Shown here: piece after piece, positions 1-7,952 of the stretch
Layout: every line of letters starts with the position of its first letter
Numbering within the stretch: position 1 is the first letter of the stretch
NCBI GenBank assembly: GCA_902597515.1
Contig: CACJYB010000008.1
Coordinates: forward strand, 1 to 34,128
From: an uncultured Pelagibacteraceae bacterium
Lineage (GTDB): Bacteria; Pseudomonadota; Alphaproteobacteria; Pelagibacterales; Pelagibacteraceae
DNA: 34,128 nt
Direction: 5' to 3'
The notes under the pieces: model-generated
Seen by the model: the letters and a program-made list of their open reading frames with translations, nothing else
What the model was told of the DNA's origin: nothing
Databases searched by the model: none
Made by a program: the position numbers and the translations under genes

Positions 1-684
1 ATAGCTGGTATAGGTGGTGCTCTTGTAGGCTCTTTCTACAGTATTTTAATTTGTCTATTATTGGCATTTCCAGTAGCAGTATTAGCTTCGATCTACCTAG
101 AGGAATTCGCACCTAAAAATAAAATCACTGATTTCATAGAAATAAATATTAATAACTTGGCTGCTGTACCTTCAATTGTTTATGGTTTATTGGCTCTTCA
201 AATACTTCTAGCTACAATTCAATTACCAAGATCTACTCCTCTAGTAGCTGGTATTACTTTGGCGCTTATGACTTTACCTAGAATAATAATTCCTTGTAGG
301 GCTTCTTTGAAGGCGGTACCTCCATCAATAAGAGAAGGTGCGTTAGCAGTAGGTGCATCAAAATTTCAATCTGTATTTCATCATGTAGTTCCTTTAGCTT
401 TACCTGGTACTTTGTCAGGAACTATTATTGGATTAGCACAAGCATTAGGAGAAACAGCTCCATTAATTTTGATAGGAATGGTAGCTTTTGTTGTTGATAT
501 TCCGTCAACACCAATTGATCCTTCTTCATCTTTACCCGTACAAGTCTATTTATGGTCAGAATCTGCTGAGAGAGGGTTTGTTGAAAAAACATCAGCCACT
601 ATTATGATGTTATTAAGTTTTTTGATTGTAATGAATTTTTTAGCTGTATACTTAAGACAAAAATTTGAGAAAAGATGGAACTAA
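1..684 (+). CDS. pstA: phosphate ABC transporter permease PstA (5' end cut off)
   Basis: One of the two inner-membrane permeases of the high-affinity PstSCAB phosphate importer. The frame is open from base 1, so the gene begins upstream and about 227 C-terminal residues are visible. They contain the family's IYLEEFAP segment just after a membrane helix, the hydrophobic stretch [13 protein letters not shown], and the permease-ATPase coupling loop with [13 protein letters not shown], followed by [16 protein letters not shown] at 61 could be called as a start, but the preceding in-frame residues (a GGALVGS segment) match the family, so it is internal. The stop TAA overlaps the pstB start by one base if the ATG at 684 is used, which implies translational coupling within a pst-pho operon. 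Confidence 0.93.
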   Translation: MAGIGGALVGSFYSILICLLLAFPVAVLASIYLEEFAPKNKITDFIEININNLAAVPSIVYGLLALQILLATIQLPRSTPLVAGITLALMTLPRIIIPCRASLKAVPPSIREGALAVGASKFQSVFHHVVPLALPGTLSGTIIGLAQALGETAPLILIGMVAFVVDIPSTPIDPSSSLPVQVYLWSESAERGFVEKTSATIMMLLSFLIVMNFLAVYLRQKFEKRWN

Positions 685-1445
685 TGAATAATGTAAAAAT
701 AAAATCTAAAAATCTAAACGTTTATTATGGAGAAAAACAAGCTTTGTTTAATGTGAATTTAGATTTAAACGAAAAAGAAGTTACTGCTTTAATTGGACCA
801 TCTGGATGTGGAAAATCTACTTTCATCAGATGTATTAACCGAATGAACGATGTAATTGATATTTGTAAAGTATCTGGAAACATTGAAATAGATGGTGTTG
901 AAATCAATGATAAAAATTTAGATGTAGTATCTTTAAGAGAGAGAGTGGGGATGGTTTTTCAAAAACCAAATCCATTTCCAAAAAGTATATATGATAATAT
1001 TTCTTATGGTCCAAAAATTCATGGAAAAGGTGAAACTAAAAGTGAATTAGATGAAATCGTGGAAAATAGTTTAAAGAAAGCTGCATTATGGGAAGAAGTT
1101 AAAGATAGACTTGATGAGCCAGGTACAGGCTTATCAGGAGGTCAACAACAACGTCTTTGCATTGCAAGGGCAATTTCTGTAAATCCTGAGGTTATATTGA
1201 TGGATGAACCTTGTTCAGCTTTAGATCCAATAGCAACAGCAAAAATTGAGGAATTAATAGATGAGCTTAAAAAAACCTACACTATAGTAATTGTGACTCA
1301 TTCAATGGCTCAAGCAGTTAGGGTTTCACAGAAAACAGGGTTTTTTCACCTAGGAAAATTAATCGAAGTAGGCAAAACAGAGAAAATTTTTAAAAATCCT
1401 GACAATAAAATGACACAAGACTATATTACAGGTAGATTTGGATAA
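675..1445 (+). CDS. pstB: phosphate ABC transporter ATP-binding protein PstB
   Basis: Cytoplasmic ATPase that drives the PstCA phosphate channel. At 256 residues it has the usual length. Walker [10 protein letters not shown] lies at residues 41-49, followed by the Q-loop (VFQKPNPFP), the signature LSGGQQQR, Walker B VILMDEP and a switch histidine in VTHSMAQA. The start is ambiguous: ATG at 675 overlaps pstA by 10 bases, while ATG at 684 forms a TAATG stop-start overlap. The latter fits the pattern seen at several other junctions here and may be the true start. phoU follows after 3 bases. Confidence 0.95.
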   Translation: MELMNNVKIKSKNLNVYYGEKQALFNVNLDLNEKEVTALIGPSGCGKSTFIRCINRMNDVIDICKVSGNIEIDGVEINDKNLDVVSLRERVGMVFQKPNPFPKSIYDNISYGPKIHGKGETKSELDEIVENSLKKAALWEEVKDRLDEPGTGLSGGQQQRLCIARAISVNPEVILMDEPCSALDPIATAKIEELIDELKKTYTIVIVTHSMAQAVRVSQKTGFFHLGKLIEVGKTEKIFKNPDNKMTQDYITGRFG

Positions 1446-1448
1446 ATT

Positions 1449-2141
1449 ATGAGTAATGAACATACAGTAAAATCTTATGAAGAAGAATTAAGATACTTAA
1501 TTGACTCTGTCATAAAAATGGGAAGTTTAACCGAGTCACAATTGGTCGACTCTATGGACGCAGTTATAAAAGTAGATAAAGATTCTATTGATAAAATTAT
1601 TAAAAGTGATGATGAAATTAATAAATTTAGATCTAAAATTGATACGCAAATAATGACTTTGCTGGTAAAGAGAGCACCAATGGCAATTGATTTAAGAGAA
1701 ACAATTAGTTCATTAAAAATATCTCAAGATTTGGAAAGAATTGGAGATTTATCTAAAAGTAATGCAAAAAAAGTTAAGCCACTTCCATTAGATTTACCTG
1801 AGGAACTTTTAGGTAATTTAAAAAGACTAGGTGATTTAGTTATAAAGCAGTTAAATGATGTACTCGATAGTTATGTTAATAAAAATTATGATAAAGCAAA
1901 AGAAGTATGGGAAAAAGACGAGCAAGTGGATGACCTTACTTATATTGCTATGGAAAGTGTAATTGATTTTCTTTCTAAAGATAAAAAGAATTTAGATTTT
2001 TCAACACATTTAATTTTTGCAACAAAAAATCTTGAAAGAGCAGGTGATCATATAACAAATATTGCTGAATCAATATGTTATTTAATAAAAGGTGAATATT
2101 TAAAAGGAAGCAGACCTAAAGGAAAAGTTATTCAGCAATAA
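1449..2141 (+). CDS. phoU: phosphate transport system regulator PhoU
   Basis: Cytoplasmic all-helical regulator that links the Pst transporter to the PhoR/PhoB two-component system and represses signalling when phosphate is plentiful. The 230 residues contain two three-helix-bundle repeats, each with the family's metal-cluster motif: an RIGDLSK segment around residue 98 and RAGDHITNIAE around residue 200. Placement between pstB and phoB is the classic order. The 3-base and 1-base gaps on either side show that it is part of the same operon. Confidence 0.94.
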   Translation: MSNEHTVKSYEEELRYLIDSVIKMGSLTESQLVDSMDAVIKVDKDSIDKIIKSDDEINKFRSKIDTQIMTLLVKRAPMAIDLRETISSLKISQDLERIGDLSKSNAKKVKPLPLDLPEELLGNLKRLGDLVIKQLNDVLDSYVNKNYDKAKEVWEKDEQVDDLTYIAMESVIDFLSKDKKNLDFSTHLIFATKNLERAGDHITNIAESICYLIKGEYLKGSRPKGKVIQQ

Positions 2142-2142
2142 A

Positions 2143-2823
2143 ATGAATGGCAAAATATTTATTATTGAGGACGAACCTTCAATAATTCAATTAGTTCAAC
2201 ATAATCTAGAAAAAAATGGTTTTATAGTTTCATCATCAGTAAATGGCAATGATGGTTTAAAAGAATTGAAAAAATTTCAGCCAGATTTACTTTTATTAGA
2301 TTGGATGCTGCCTGATCTCTCCGGTATTGAAATTTGTAAAAATATTAGAAAAGACAATAGTATCAAAAATTTACCTGTAATTATGTTAACTGCTAAAGGC
2401 GAAGAGGAAGATAAAATAAAAGGTTTAGATAGTGGTGTTGATGATTATTTAACTAAACCATTTAGTTTTAATGAGCTTATGGCAAGAATTAAAGCTGTTT
2501 TAAGAAGATCTAACCCTAACACTGTATCTGATAATTTAGAGTTTGAAGATTTAGTTTTAGATAGAATTGAAAAAAGGGTTTACAGAGATAAAAAAGAAAT
2601 ACAACTTGGACCAACGGAATTTAGGTTACTAGAATTTTTTTTGGTAAATCCAAAGAGAGTTTATTCTAGAGACCAGATTTTAGAAAATGTTTGGCCCAAC
2701 AATATAAATGTTGAAAGCAGAACTATTGATGTTCATATCAGAAGATTAAGAAAATCAATTAATATCCAAAATAAAAAAGAACTTATAAGGACTGTAAGAT
2801 CCTCTGGTTATTCTCTAATTTAA
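2143..2823 (+). CDS. phoB: phosphate regulon response regulator PhoB
   Basis: OmpR/PhoB-type transcription factor that activates phosphate-starvation genes. It has an N-terminal receiver domain with acidic pocket residues Asp10 and Glu11, phosphoacceptor Asp53 (LLDWMLPD) and a DYLTKPF segment, and a C-terminal winged-helix domain with GPTEFRLLEFF and the recognition region SRTIDVHIRRLRKSI. Its 226 residues are normal for the family. It is last in the visible pst-phoU-phoB run. No PhoR kinase lies downstream; it could lie upstream of the window or elsewhere. The stop is 8 bases from the end of the convergent dioxygenase gene, and there is no hairpin-type terminator between them. Confidence 0.94.
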   Translation: MNGKIFIIEDEPSIIQLVQHNLEKNGFIVSSSVNGNDGLKELKKFQPDLLLLDWMLPDLSGIEICKNIRKDNSIKNLPVIMLTAKGEEEDKIKGLDSGVDDYLTKPFSFNELMARIKAVLRRSNPNTVSDNLEFEDLVLDRIEKRVYRDKKEIQLGPTEFRLLEFFLVNPKRVYSRDQILENVWPNNINVESRTIDVHIRRLRKSINIQNKKELIRTVRSSGYSLI

Positions 2824-2831
2824 AATTTGAT

Positions 2832-3716
2832 CTAATTTTTTTGAAGTTCGTAGATAGAAATATAATGTTTCTTCTTAGGTAGTGGGATTATAGTTGGAAC
2901 TTTAGTCAATCTTGGTTTTATTGATTTATTTCCTACAATAATATTTTTGTCATAATTTTCTAAATTAACTTCAGGATGGGGGTTTCCATCATTAATTAAT
3001 GGCCACGCATCACAAGCTCTATAACCAAATAAAATTAAGGGTCTTGAGTTATTCATTTGATTGTGTCCAGACCCATGAACTGATCTACAATGAAAAAATA
3101 CTACTGTTCCAGCCATTCCGGTTATGGAAACACTATCCTTAGTTCCTATTTTATTTTTCTTAGTGTCTATTTTTCCAACAAAATAATTTTCTTTGCTATG
3201 GTGGCTGTACAATTTCTTTTTGTGTGATTTTTTTATTATTTTAAGTGGCCCATTTTTTTCATAGCAATCATCTAAATATATACCAACTGTAATCAAATCA
3301 TCGTTCGTATGAGGGTAAAAAGCCCAATCTTGATGCCATCCAATTTCACTGCCTTTTTTCTTATTTGGTAGTTTAAAATTTAATTTACCCAGATGGAATC
3401 TAACTGTTCCACCTAATAATTTTTTAGCTATGGATATAATTCTTTTATCTCTAGATAATTCATAGAAAACTTTATGTCTGTTCTGAGGATTATTTAGTCT
3501 TAAAATTTCTTTATTTTTTGAAGAACCTGAATTGTAGACAAAATGGTAATTATTATAGGATTGAGTTCCATTTGCACCATTACCTTTTTTTCTCTTTTTT
3601 TCTTTTGAAATTACTTCATTAACAATTTTATTTATTTTATTTATCTTTGTTTGAGAAATTAGATTTTCTTTAACTAGAAAGCCATTTTTTTTAAATAAAT
3701 TTAAATCATTCATCAT
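2832..3716 (-). CDS. phytanoyl-CoA dioxygenase (PhyH) family protein
   Basis: Predicted non-haem Fe(II)/2-oxoglutarate-dependent oxygenase of 294 residues. The iron triad can be read as His128 and Asp130 in GWHQDWAFYPH plus His214 in RSVHGSGHN, and Arg225 in SRPLILFGYR is the likely 2-oxoglutarate anchor. Members of this family hydroxylate diverse small molecules, including lipids and compatible solutes, and the substrate cannot be read from sequence. The start is the first of two tandem ATGs. A perfect TATAAT lies only 5 bases upstream, so the mRNA may be leaderless. It lies 49 bases downstream of the zinc-island operon on the same strand and could also receive read-through from it. Confidence 0.85.
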   Translation of the reverse strand: MMNDLNLFKKNGFLVKENLISQTKINKINKIVNEVISKEKKRKKGNGANGTQSYNNYHFVYNSGSSKNKEILRLNNPQNRHKVFYELSRDKRIISIAKKLLGGTVRFHLGKLNFKLPNKKKGSEIGWHQDWAFYPHTNDDLITVGIYLDDCYEKNGPLKIIKKSHKKKLYSHHSKENYFVGKIDTKKNKIGTKDSVSITGMAGTVVFFHCRSVHGSGHNQMNNSRPLILFGYRACDAWPLINDGNPHPEVNLENYDKNIIVGNKSIKPRLTKVPTIIPLPKKKHYISIYELQKN

Positions 3717-3721
3717 ATCTT

Positions 3722-3727
3722 ATTATA
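3722..3727 (-). promoter_or_regulatory. candidate -10 box of the PhyH-family gene
   Basis: On the minus strand a perfect TATAAT ends 5 bases before the ATG at 3716. A start of transcription at the usual distance would fall on the A of the start codon, giving a leaderless message. No Shine-Dalgarno-like sequence is present. The best -35 candidate (TTGTAG) is 19 bases away, so support is partial. Confidence 0.4.
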
Positions 3728-3765
3728 TGAAACAAGAAAAAATTCTCTACAATAAATAACAATTT

Positions 3766-4008
3766 TTATTCTAAATCATTAATGTCATTTTCACTTATTT
3801 CATCTATAGGTTTATGAATTTTCCAGTTTTTAGTAGATCCATCTATTGATCTAGCAGTTATTACTGTCTCGGTTGGGGGACAATCAGGTTCATGACAATT
3901 TAATTCTGCAATGCTTAAAATTGTACTTTCTGGTATTTCATATTTTTTTATAAAATAATTTTTTAAATTCTGAATTGTTTCTAAATTTGGTTTTTTTTTA
4001 TTAAACAT
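3766..4008 (-). CDS. small conserved-looking CHEPxCPP protein, last gene of znuA operon
   Basis: An 80-residue protein of unknown function. It has no signal peptide or membrane segment. An N-terminal helix-like part (1-30) leads into AELNCHEPDCPPTETVI (residues 35-50), where Cys38, His39 and Cys43 form a compact potential metal-binding motif. His65 lies in a following segment, and the C-terminus is acidic. It starts 3 bases after the WD40 gene and ends the operon znuA-cobW-WD40-this gene. I have the impression that similar short proteins occur beside CobW-family genes in other alphaproteobacteria, but I could not check this. Linkage to zinc genes makes a role in metal delivery plausible, but this is inference. 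Confidence 0.75.
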   Translation of the reverse strand: MFNKKKPNLETIQNLKNYFIKKYEIPESTILSIAELNCHEPDCPPTETVITARSIDGSTKNWKIHKPIDEISENDINDLE

Positions 4009-4011
4009 TTT

Positions 4012-5046
4012 TTATTGATCCCAAATCGAAGTCCACAAAGTATTTCCACTCATGTCACCAATAAATATACTTGATTTATCGTCAGTCATTGCGATTGCAC
4101 TAACTTCAGAACCTGTGAAACTTCTAATTATTATAGTATTATTCTCATTTTCAATTTGAGATAAAAAAACAGAACCATCACTCAAACCAGCAAAAATTGC
4201 TTTTTCATCAGGGAATGGTTCTATAAATGTAACTTGTTTATTTCCTATATAAGGAAGACAGATAGGTTTACGACCCATTGGTCCTTCACCATCAAAAGGC
4301 CAACATATTGCATCTATTGCTCCTGATGTTGCCAAGTAACTTGTATCATCAATGAAAGCAAAACTTTTAACTTTTGAGCCATATCCTGACATAGCAAAAT
4401 CAAGTTTATCTTTTAAACGCCAGCAACGAAGTACATTTTCTTGCATGGAAGTTACCAAGTATTTACCATCTGGGCTAAAACTCACTTTATTGTGAGAACC
4501 TTTCCAATCTAATTTTGTTGATTTCCACTTATTGCTGTAATCTTTTTTCCAAACTGTAACACCTCCGTATCTAGATACAGCCAACCGTCTTCCTTTAGCA
4601 TCAAATGCCAAACCTCCAATTGTACTATCATGATTTAAAGATTTTGGTTCTTTTTTATTTTTATCCCAATAATAAACTACCTTACCTGAAGAACAAACTA
4701 GGTTTCCATTATGTGCTGCAACATGATCAACCCATCGTGAACCAAAGTTTGTAATTTCATTTATTTCTCCGTTAAGTGAAATTTTTAAAAAATAACCATC
4801 ATCACCACCAGTTAAAATATTATCACCATCCTTTGCCATACAAAGAATCACACCTTTATGAGCCTTTAAAGTTTTGTGTTTTTCTCCAGAACTGAAAATT
4901 CTTATAGTACCATCGCCAAAACCAGCAGCTATATAATTACCAATTGAAACTGCGCAGGTTACTGGAACTCCAATTTCCAACTGAATTCCTCTTTGCTCAA
5001 ATTTAGTTTTATCTAACTGTGGAAATTGATTTAAATCAGTTGTCAT
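4012..5046 (-). CDS. WD40-repeat beta-propeller protein in the zinc operon
   Basis: A 344-residue soluble protein made of WD40-like blades: AAGFGDGTIRIFSS, LTGGDDGYFLKIS, VVYYWDK, LAVSRYGGVTVWKK, SFSPDGKYLVTS with LRCWRLKD, and later blades ending in GDMSGNTLWTSI. This is consistent with a seven-blade propeller. No signal peptide or membrane segment is present, so it should act in the cytoplasm as a binding scaffold. Its start overlaps the CobW-family gene by 4 bases and the CHEPxCPP gene follows after 3, indicating obligate co-expression. The biochemical role is not known to me. A partner or client of the GTPase is the simplest guess. Confidence 0.85.
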   Translation of the reverse strand: MTTDLNQFPQLDKTKFEQRGIQLEIGVPVTCAVSIGNYIAAGFGDGTIRIFSSGEKHKTLKAHKGVILCMAKDGDNILTGGDDGYFLKISLNGEINEITNFGSRWVDHVAAHNGNLVCSSGKVVYYWDKNKKEPKSLNHDSTIGGLAFDAKGRRLAVSRYGGVTVWKKDYSNKWKSTKLDWKGSHNKVSFSPDGKYLVTSMQENVLRCWRLKDKLDFAMSGYGSKVKSFAFIDDTSYLATSGAIDAICWPFDGEGPMGRKPICLPYIGNKQVTFIEPFPDEKAIFAGLSDGSVFLSQIENENNTIIIRSFTGSEVSAIAMTDDKSSIFIGDMSGNTLWTSIWDQ

Positions 5047-6014
5047 TCTGATTTACAGGCTTCAAATCCCTCTTTTAAATTCATGGTTTCTAGGTTACGT
5101 CCAATAAACACTAGTCTAGAGCTACGTTCTTTATCGTCTGGCCATTTTCCCATTGGAGAAGCGTCCATCAACATATGAACACCTTGAAATACGTATCGAT
5201 CATTTTCACCTTTGAAATCAAGTATTCCTTTAGTTCTCATAATATCTTGACCTCTTGTCTGCAAAAGTTTTCCAAACCAGTTTTGAAATTTTTCCATGTC
5301 CAGAGGTTTTTCAGATACGAATGATAAACTTGTAACATCATCATCATGCTCATGATCATGATCTGACTCGAGAAAATCTGGTTCTACCTCTAAAATACGT
5401 TTTAAACTAAAAGCATCAAGATTAAGAATTTCCTTTAGTGGTGCCCCACATTTTGTTGTTTTAATAATTTTAGCAAAAGGATTAATTTTACGAATTCTCT
5501 TTGTTACTACGTCTATATTCTCATCTTTCACAAGATCTATTTTGTTTAGTAATATTACATCACCAAAAGCAATTTGTTCCTCTGCTTCGTGATGATCTTC
5601 AATTTGTGAGCTTAGATGAACTGCATCAGCAACTGTAACAATTGCATCTAGCTTTGTTTTATTTGCCACATCTTGATCTACAAAGAAGGTTTGAGCTACA
5701 GGAGCTGGATCTGCTAAACCTGTTGTTTCAACTATAATTGCATCAAGTTTATCAGCTCGCTTCATTAACCCACTAAGTATTCTAATTAGGTCACCTCTGA
5801 CTGTGCAGCATATACAGCCATTGTTCATTTCAAAAACTTCCTCGTCAGCATCCACCACAAGGTCATTATCAATACCTTGTTCACCAAATTCATTTACAAT
5901 AACGGCGTACTTTTGGCCGTGCTGTTCTGTTAGAATTCTATTAAGAAGTGTTGTTTTTCCAGCACCAAGAAAACCTGTTAAAACAGTAACAGGTACTTGG
6001 TGCTTGTTTTCCAT
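5043..6014 (-). CDS. CobW/COG0523 family G3E GTPase, probable zinc metallochaperone
   Basis: A GTP-dependent metal-insertion protein of 323 residues. The G3E domain shows Walker A GFLGAGKTT at 14-22, the family's metal-binding CxCC motif at Cys67, Cys69 and Cys70 (GCICC), the switch ETTGLADP at 96-103 and the guanine-specificity motif NKID at 157-160. A short His/Asp-rich segment at 218-226 lies before the C-terminal CobW domain (about 228-310). COG0523 members deliver cobalt, zinc or other metals. Zinc is favoured here because the gene lies 9 bases after znuA under apparent Zur boxes. No cobalamin synthesis gene is nearby, so the gene name cobW itself would mislead. Confidence 0.9.
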   Translation of the reverse strand: MENKHQVPVTVLTGFLGAGKTTLLNRILTEQHGQKYAVIVNEFGEQGIDNDLVVDADEEVFEMNNGCICCTVRGDLIRILSGLMKRADKLDAIIVETTGLADPAPVAQTFFVDQDVANKTKLDAIVTVADAVHLSSQIEDHHEAEEQIAFGDVILLNKIDLVKDENIDVVTKRIRKINPFAKIIKTTKCGAPLKEILNLDAFSLKRILEVEPDFLESDHDHEHDDDVTSLSFVSEKPLDMEKFQNWFGKLLQTRGQDIMRTKGILDFKGENDRYVFQGVHMLMDASPMGKWPDDKERSSRLVFIGRNLETMNLKEGFEACKSE

Positions 6015-6023
6015 TAATAACTA

Positions 6024-7133
6024 TTAGCAACCTTTAAAGGATGCAGACATGTTTCTTATTAAATCAAAGTATAATGATTTTCCTGGATTTAAAGTAGCTC
6101 CCAAAGGATCCACTACTCCAGTTTTAATATTCATATCTTTTGCAACAGCTTTAATAATATCAGGGTTAAATTGAGGCTCTGAAAATACACATGCAACTTT
6201 ATCATGCTCAATTATCTCTCTAATTTCTTTTAATTGTTCTGCACCTGGCATTACATCAGTGTTAACTGTGAAAGCACCCAAAATATTTACGTTAAATCTT
6301 TCTTCAAAATATTGATATGCATCATGAAAAACAATTGAAGCAACACTCTTATTTAACTCAGCCTTAACATCTGCAGTAAGCTTATCAATATCATTAAGAG
6401 CTTTTTTCAAGTTACTTTTATAAGTAGCCTCGTTTTTTGAATCATTTTCAATTAAGTGTTCAGCCATTTCCTTTAATATAACTTTGGCATTTACAGGATC
6501 TAACCAAATGTGTGGATCAAATTCACCGTGGTGGTGGCCTTCATGTCCATCATGGTCGTCATGATCATCGTGACCATCTTTTTTACCGTGATCGTCATGT
6601 CCATGATCGTCATGGTCATCTTCCTTTTTACCATGGTCATCATGATCGTGGTCATCGTGATCATCTTCTTTTTTACCATGGTCATCATGATCGTGGTCGT
6701 CGTGATCATCTTCTTTTTTACCATGGTCATCATGATCGTCATGTCCGTGATCATCATGATCATCAAAAATATTTCTTTCTCTAAATTTTAATACTTGCAA
6801 TCCTTTGATTTCCATTAATTCAATTTTTTCTGCTTTTTTTGCAATTGATTTTAACGGTTTTTCTAAAAAATTTTCCAAATCCTCTCCAACCCAAAAAATT
6901 AAGTCAGCATTTTGTAACATTTTTGCATGTGATGGCTTCATTGCAAATCCATGTGGAGATGCGTAGCCATCAACTATTAAATCAGGTTTAGCAACACCAT
7001 CCATAAGGTAGCTTGCAAGAGAATGTATTGGCTTAATAGATGCAACTACTTTAATATCAGCGTTAGTTGGTGTAAAGAATGTCAATAAAGACAATAATGA
7101 AAGGATAAAAGGTATTTTTTTTAGTTTTTTCAT
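6024..7133 (-). CDS. znuA: zinc ABC transporter substrate-binding protein ZnuA
   Basis: Periplasmic zinc-binding protein that feeds ZnuB/ZnuC. An N-terminal signal peptide (residues 1 to about 25) precedes the mature domain. His61 (SPHGF), His208 (DPHIW) and a histidine in VFHDAYQYF are the probable zinc ligands. Between the first two lies a very long His/Asp-rich loop (about 124-202), which pushes the length to 369 residues against roughly 310 for E. coli ZnuA. The loop contains three 15-residue repeats. The protein ends in a cysteine (SFKGC). The gene heads the leftward arm of the zinc island, divergent from znuC across a 72-bp promoter region. Confidence 0.95.
   Translation of the reverse strand: MKKLKKIPFILSLLSLLTFFTPTNADIKVVASIKPIHSLASYLMDGVAKPDLIVDGYASPHGFAMKPSHAKMLQNADLIFWVGEDLENFLEKPLKSIAKKAEKIELMEIKGLQVLKFRERNIFDDHDDHGHDDHDDHGKKEDDHDDHDHDDHGKKEDDHDDHDHDDHGKKEDDHDDHGHDDHGKKDGHDDHDDHDGHEGHHHGEFDPHIWLDPVNAKVILKEMAEHLIENDSKNEATYKSNLKKALNDIDKLTADVKAELNKSVASIVFHDAYQYFEERFNVNILGAFTVNTDVMPGAEQLKEIREIIEHDKVACVFSEPQFNPDIIKAVAKDMNIKTGVVDPLGATLNPGKSLYFDLIRNMSASFKGC
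6579..6713 (-). repeat. three tandem 45-bp repeats in the ZnuA His-rich loop
   Basis: Three in-frame 45-bp units occur at 6579-6623, 6624-6668 and 6669-6713, each encoding EDDHDDHDHDDHGKK or a close variant. The second and third differ at only two bases, pointing to a recent duplication, while the first is more diverged. A partial further unit continues at 6714 and beyond. Each unit adds five histidines or thereabouts to the zinc-binding loop without breaking the frame. Confidence 0.92.
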
Positions 7134-7153
7134 AAGTAAAATATTTTATTGGT

Positions 7154-7168
7154 TGTTATAATATAACA
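7154..7168. promoter_or_regulatory. candidate Zur box 1, perfect inverted repeat
   Basis: TGTTATA-A-TATAACA is a perfect palindrome with 7-base arms and one central base, in the 72-bp gap between divergent znuA and znuC. It resembles the GTTATAatATAAC-type operators described for alphaproteobacterial Zur. It sits where binding would occlude promoters in both directions. The assignment rests on shape and context. Confidence 0.7.
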
Positions 7169-7170
7169 CT

Positions 7171-7187
7171 ATGTAATAATATAACAT
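7171..7187. promoter_or_regulatory. candidate Zur box 2, near-perfect inverted repeat
   Basis: ATGTAATA-A-TATAACAT has 8-base arms with one mismatch. Its centre (7179) is 18 bases from the centre of box 1 (7161), so two Zur dimers could bind on nearly the same helix face. It overlaps a possible rightward -10 (TAATAT at 7177-7182) of the znuC operon. Confidence 0.62.
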
Positions 7188-7205
7188 TTATAAGTCAAGT
7201 AGTAT

Positions 7206-7952
7206 ATGAGCAGAGAAAACAACATATTAGTTAAATTAAACAACGCAGGTTTTAAGCAAAATGGTAAATGGCTTGTCGAAGGAGTAACACTTGCAGTTGA
7301 AAAAGGAAAAATTGTTACTCTAATTGGTCCTAATGGTTCAGGTAAAAGTACAACAGCTAAAATTGCTTTAGGTATTTATAAAAATATAGAAGGAAGCGTT
7401 GAAAAATATACCAATAAAGTTGGCTATGTACCTCAGAAAATTTCAATAGATTGGACTTTACCTATAAGGGTTCGAGACTTTATGTTGCTTACAGAAAATA
7501 TTAAAGAAGAGAAAATAGATGAAGCTTTATCACTAACTGGAGTTATTCATTTAAAAAATAAAAGTTTAGGAAATTTGTCAGGTGGTGAATTTCAAAGAGT
7601 ATTAATTGCAAGAGCAATATGTAAAAAACCAGAACTATTAGTTCTTGATGAACCAGTTCAAGGAGTAGATTATACAGGCGAGATAGCTTTATATGAATTA
7701 ATAAAAAAAATTTCAGACAGTTTACACTGTGGTATTTTATTAATTTCACATGATTTGCATACAGTAATGACAGCAACAGATCATGTAGTTTGTTTAAATG
7801 GTCATGTATGTTGCTCTGGTTCACCAATGGATGTTGCAAGAAACAATGAATATAAAACTTTGTTCGGTGAACAAGCTTCTCAAATCCTTTCTGTTTATGA
7901 GCATAAACATGATCATGTGCATTTAGATGAAGGTGAAATAAAAAAAAATTAA
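7206..7952 (+). CDS. znuC: zinc ABC transporter ATP-binding protein ZnuC
   Basis: ATPase of the ZnuABC zinc importer. Its 248 residues carry Walker A GPNGSGKST at 41-49, a Q-loop at YVPQK, signature LSGGEFQRV, Walker B LLVLDEP and the switch histidine in LISHDLHTV. The C-terminal tail is His-rich (EHKHDHVH), as in other ZnuC proteins. The ATG lies 18 bases after Zur box 2, so the leader is short. znuB starts on the base after the stop. Confidence 0.95.
   Translation: MSRENNILVKLNNAGFKQNGKWLVEGVTLAVEKGKIVTLIGPNGSGKSTTAKIALGIYKNIEGSVEKYTNKVGYVPQKISIDWTLPIRVRDFMLLTENIKEEKIDEALSLTGVIHLKNKSLGNLSGGEFQRVLIARAICKKPELLVLDEPVQGVDYTGEIALYELIKKISDSLHCGILLISHDLHTVMTATDHVVCLNGHVCCSGSPMDVARNNEYKTLFGEQASQILSVYEHKHDHVHLDEGEIKKN

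Noticed and set aside
61-63. TTG as the start of pstA
   Set aside because: The upstream in-frame residues match PstA, so the true start is outside the window.
725-907. Minus-strand 60-codon frame inside pstB
   Set aside because: It is antisense to conserved Walker A coding sequence and has no recognisable features.
2824-2831. Terminator between phoB and the convergent dioxygenase gene
   Set aside because: Eight bases leave no room, and no stem can be formed.
6500-6791. Long open frames on both strands (about 88-93 codons) across the znuA His-rich loop
   Set aside because: They are a by-product of the 45-bp repeat, whose biased codons leave all frames open. The translations are low-complexity Met/Ile/Val or His/Asp strings.
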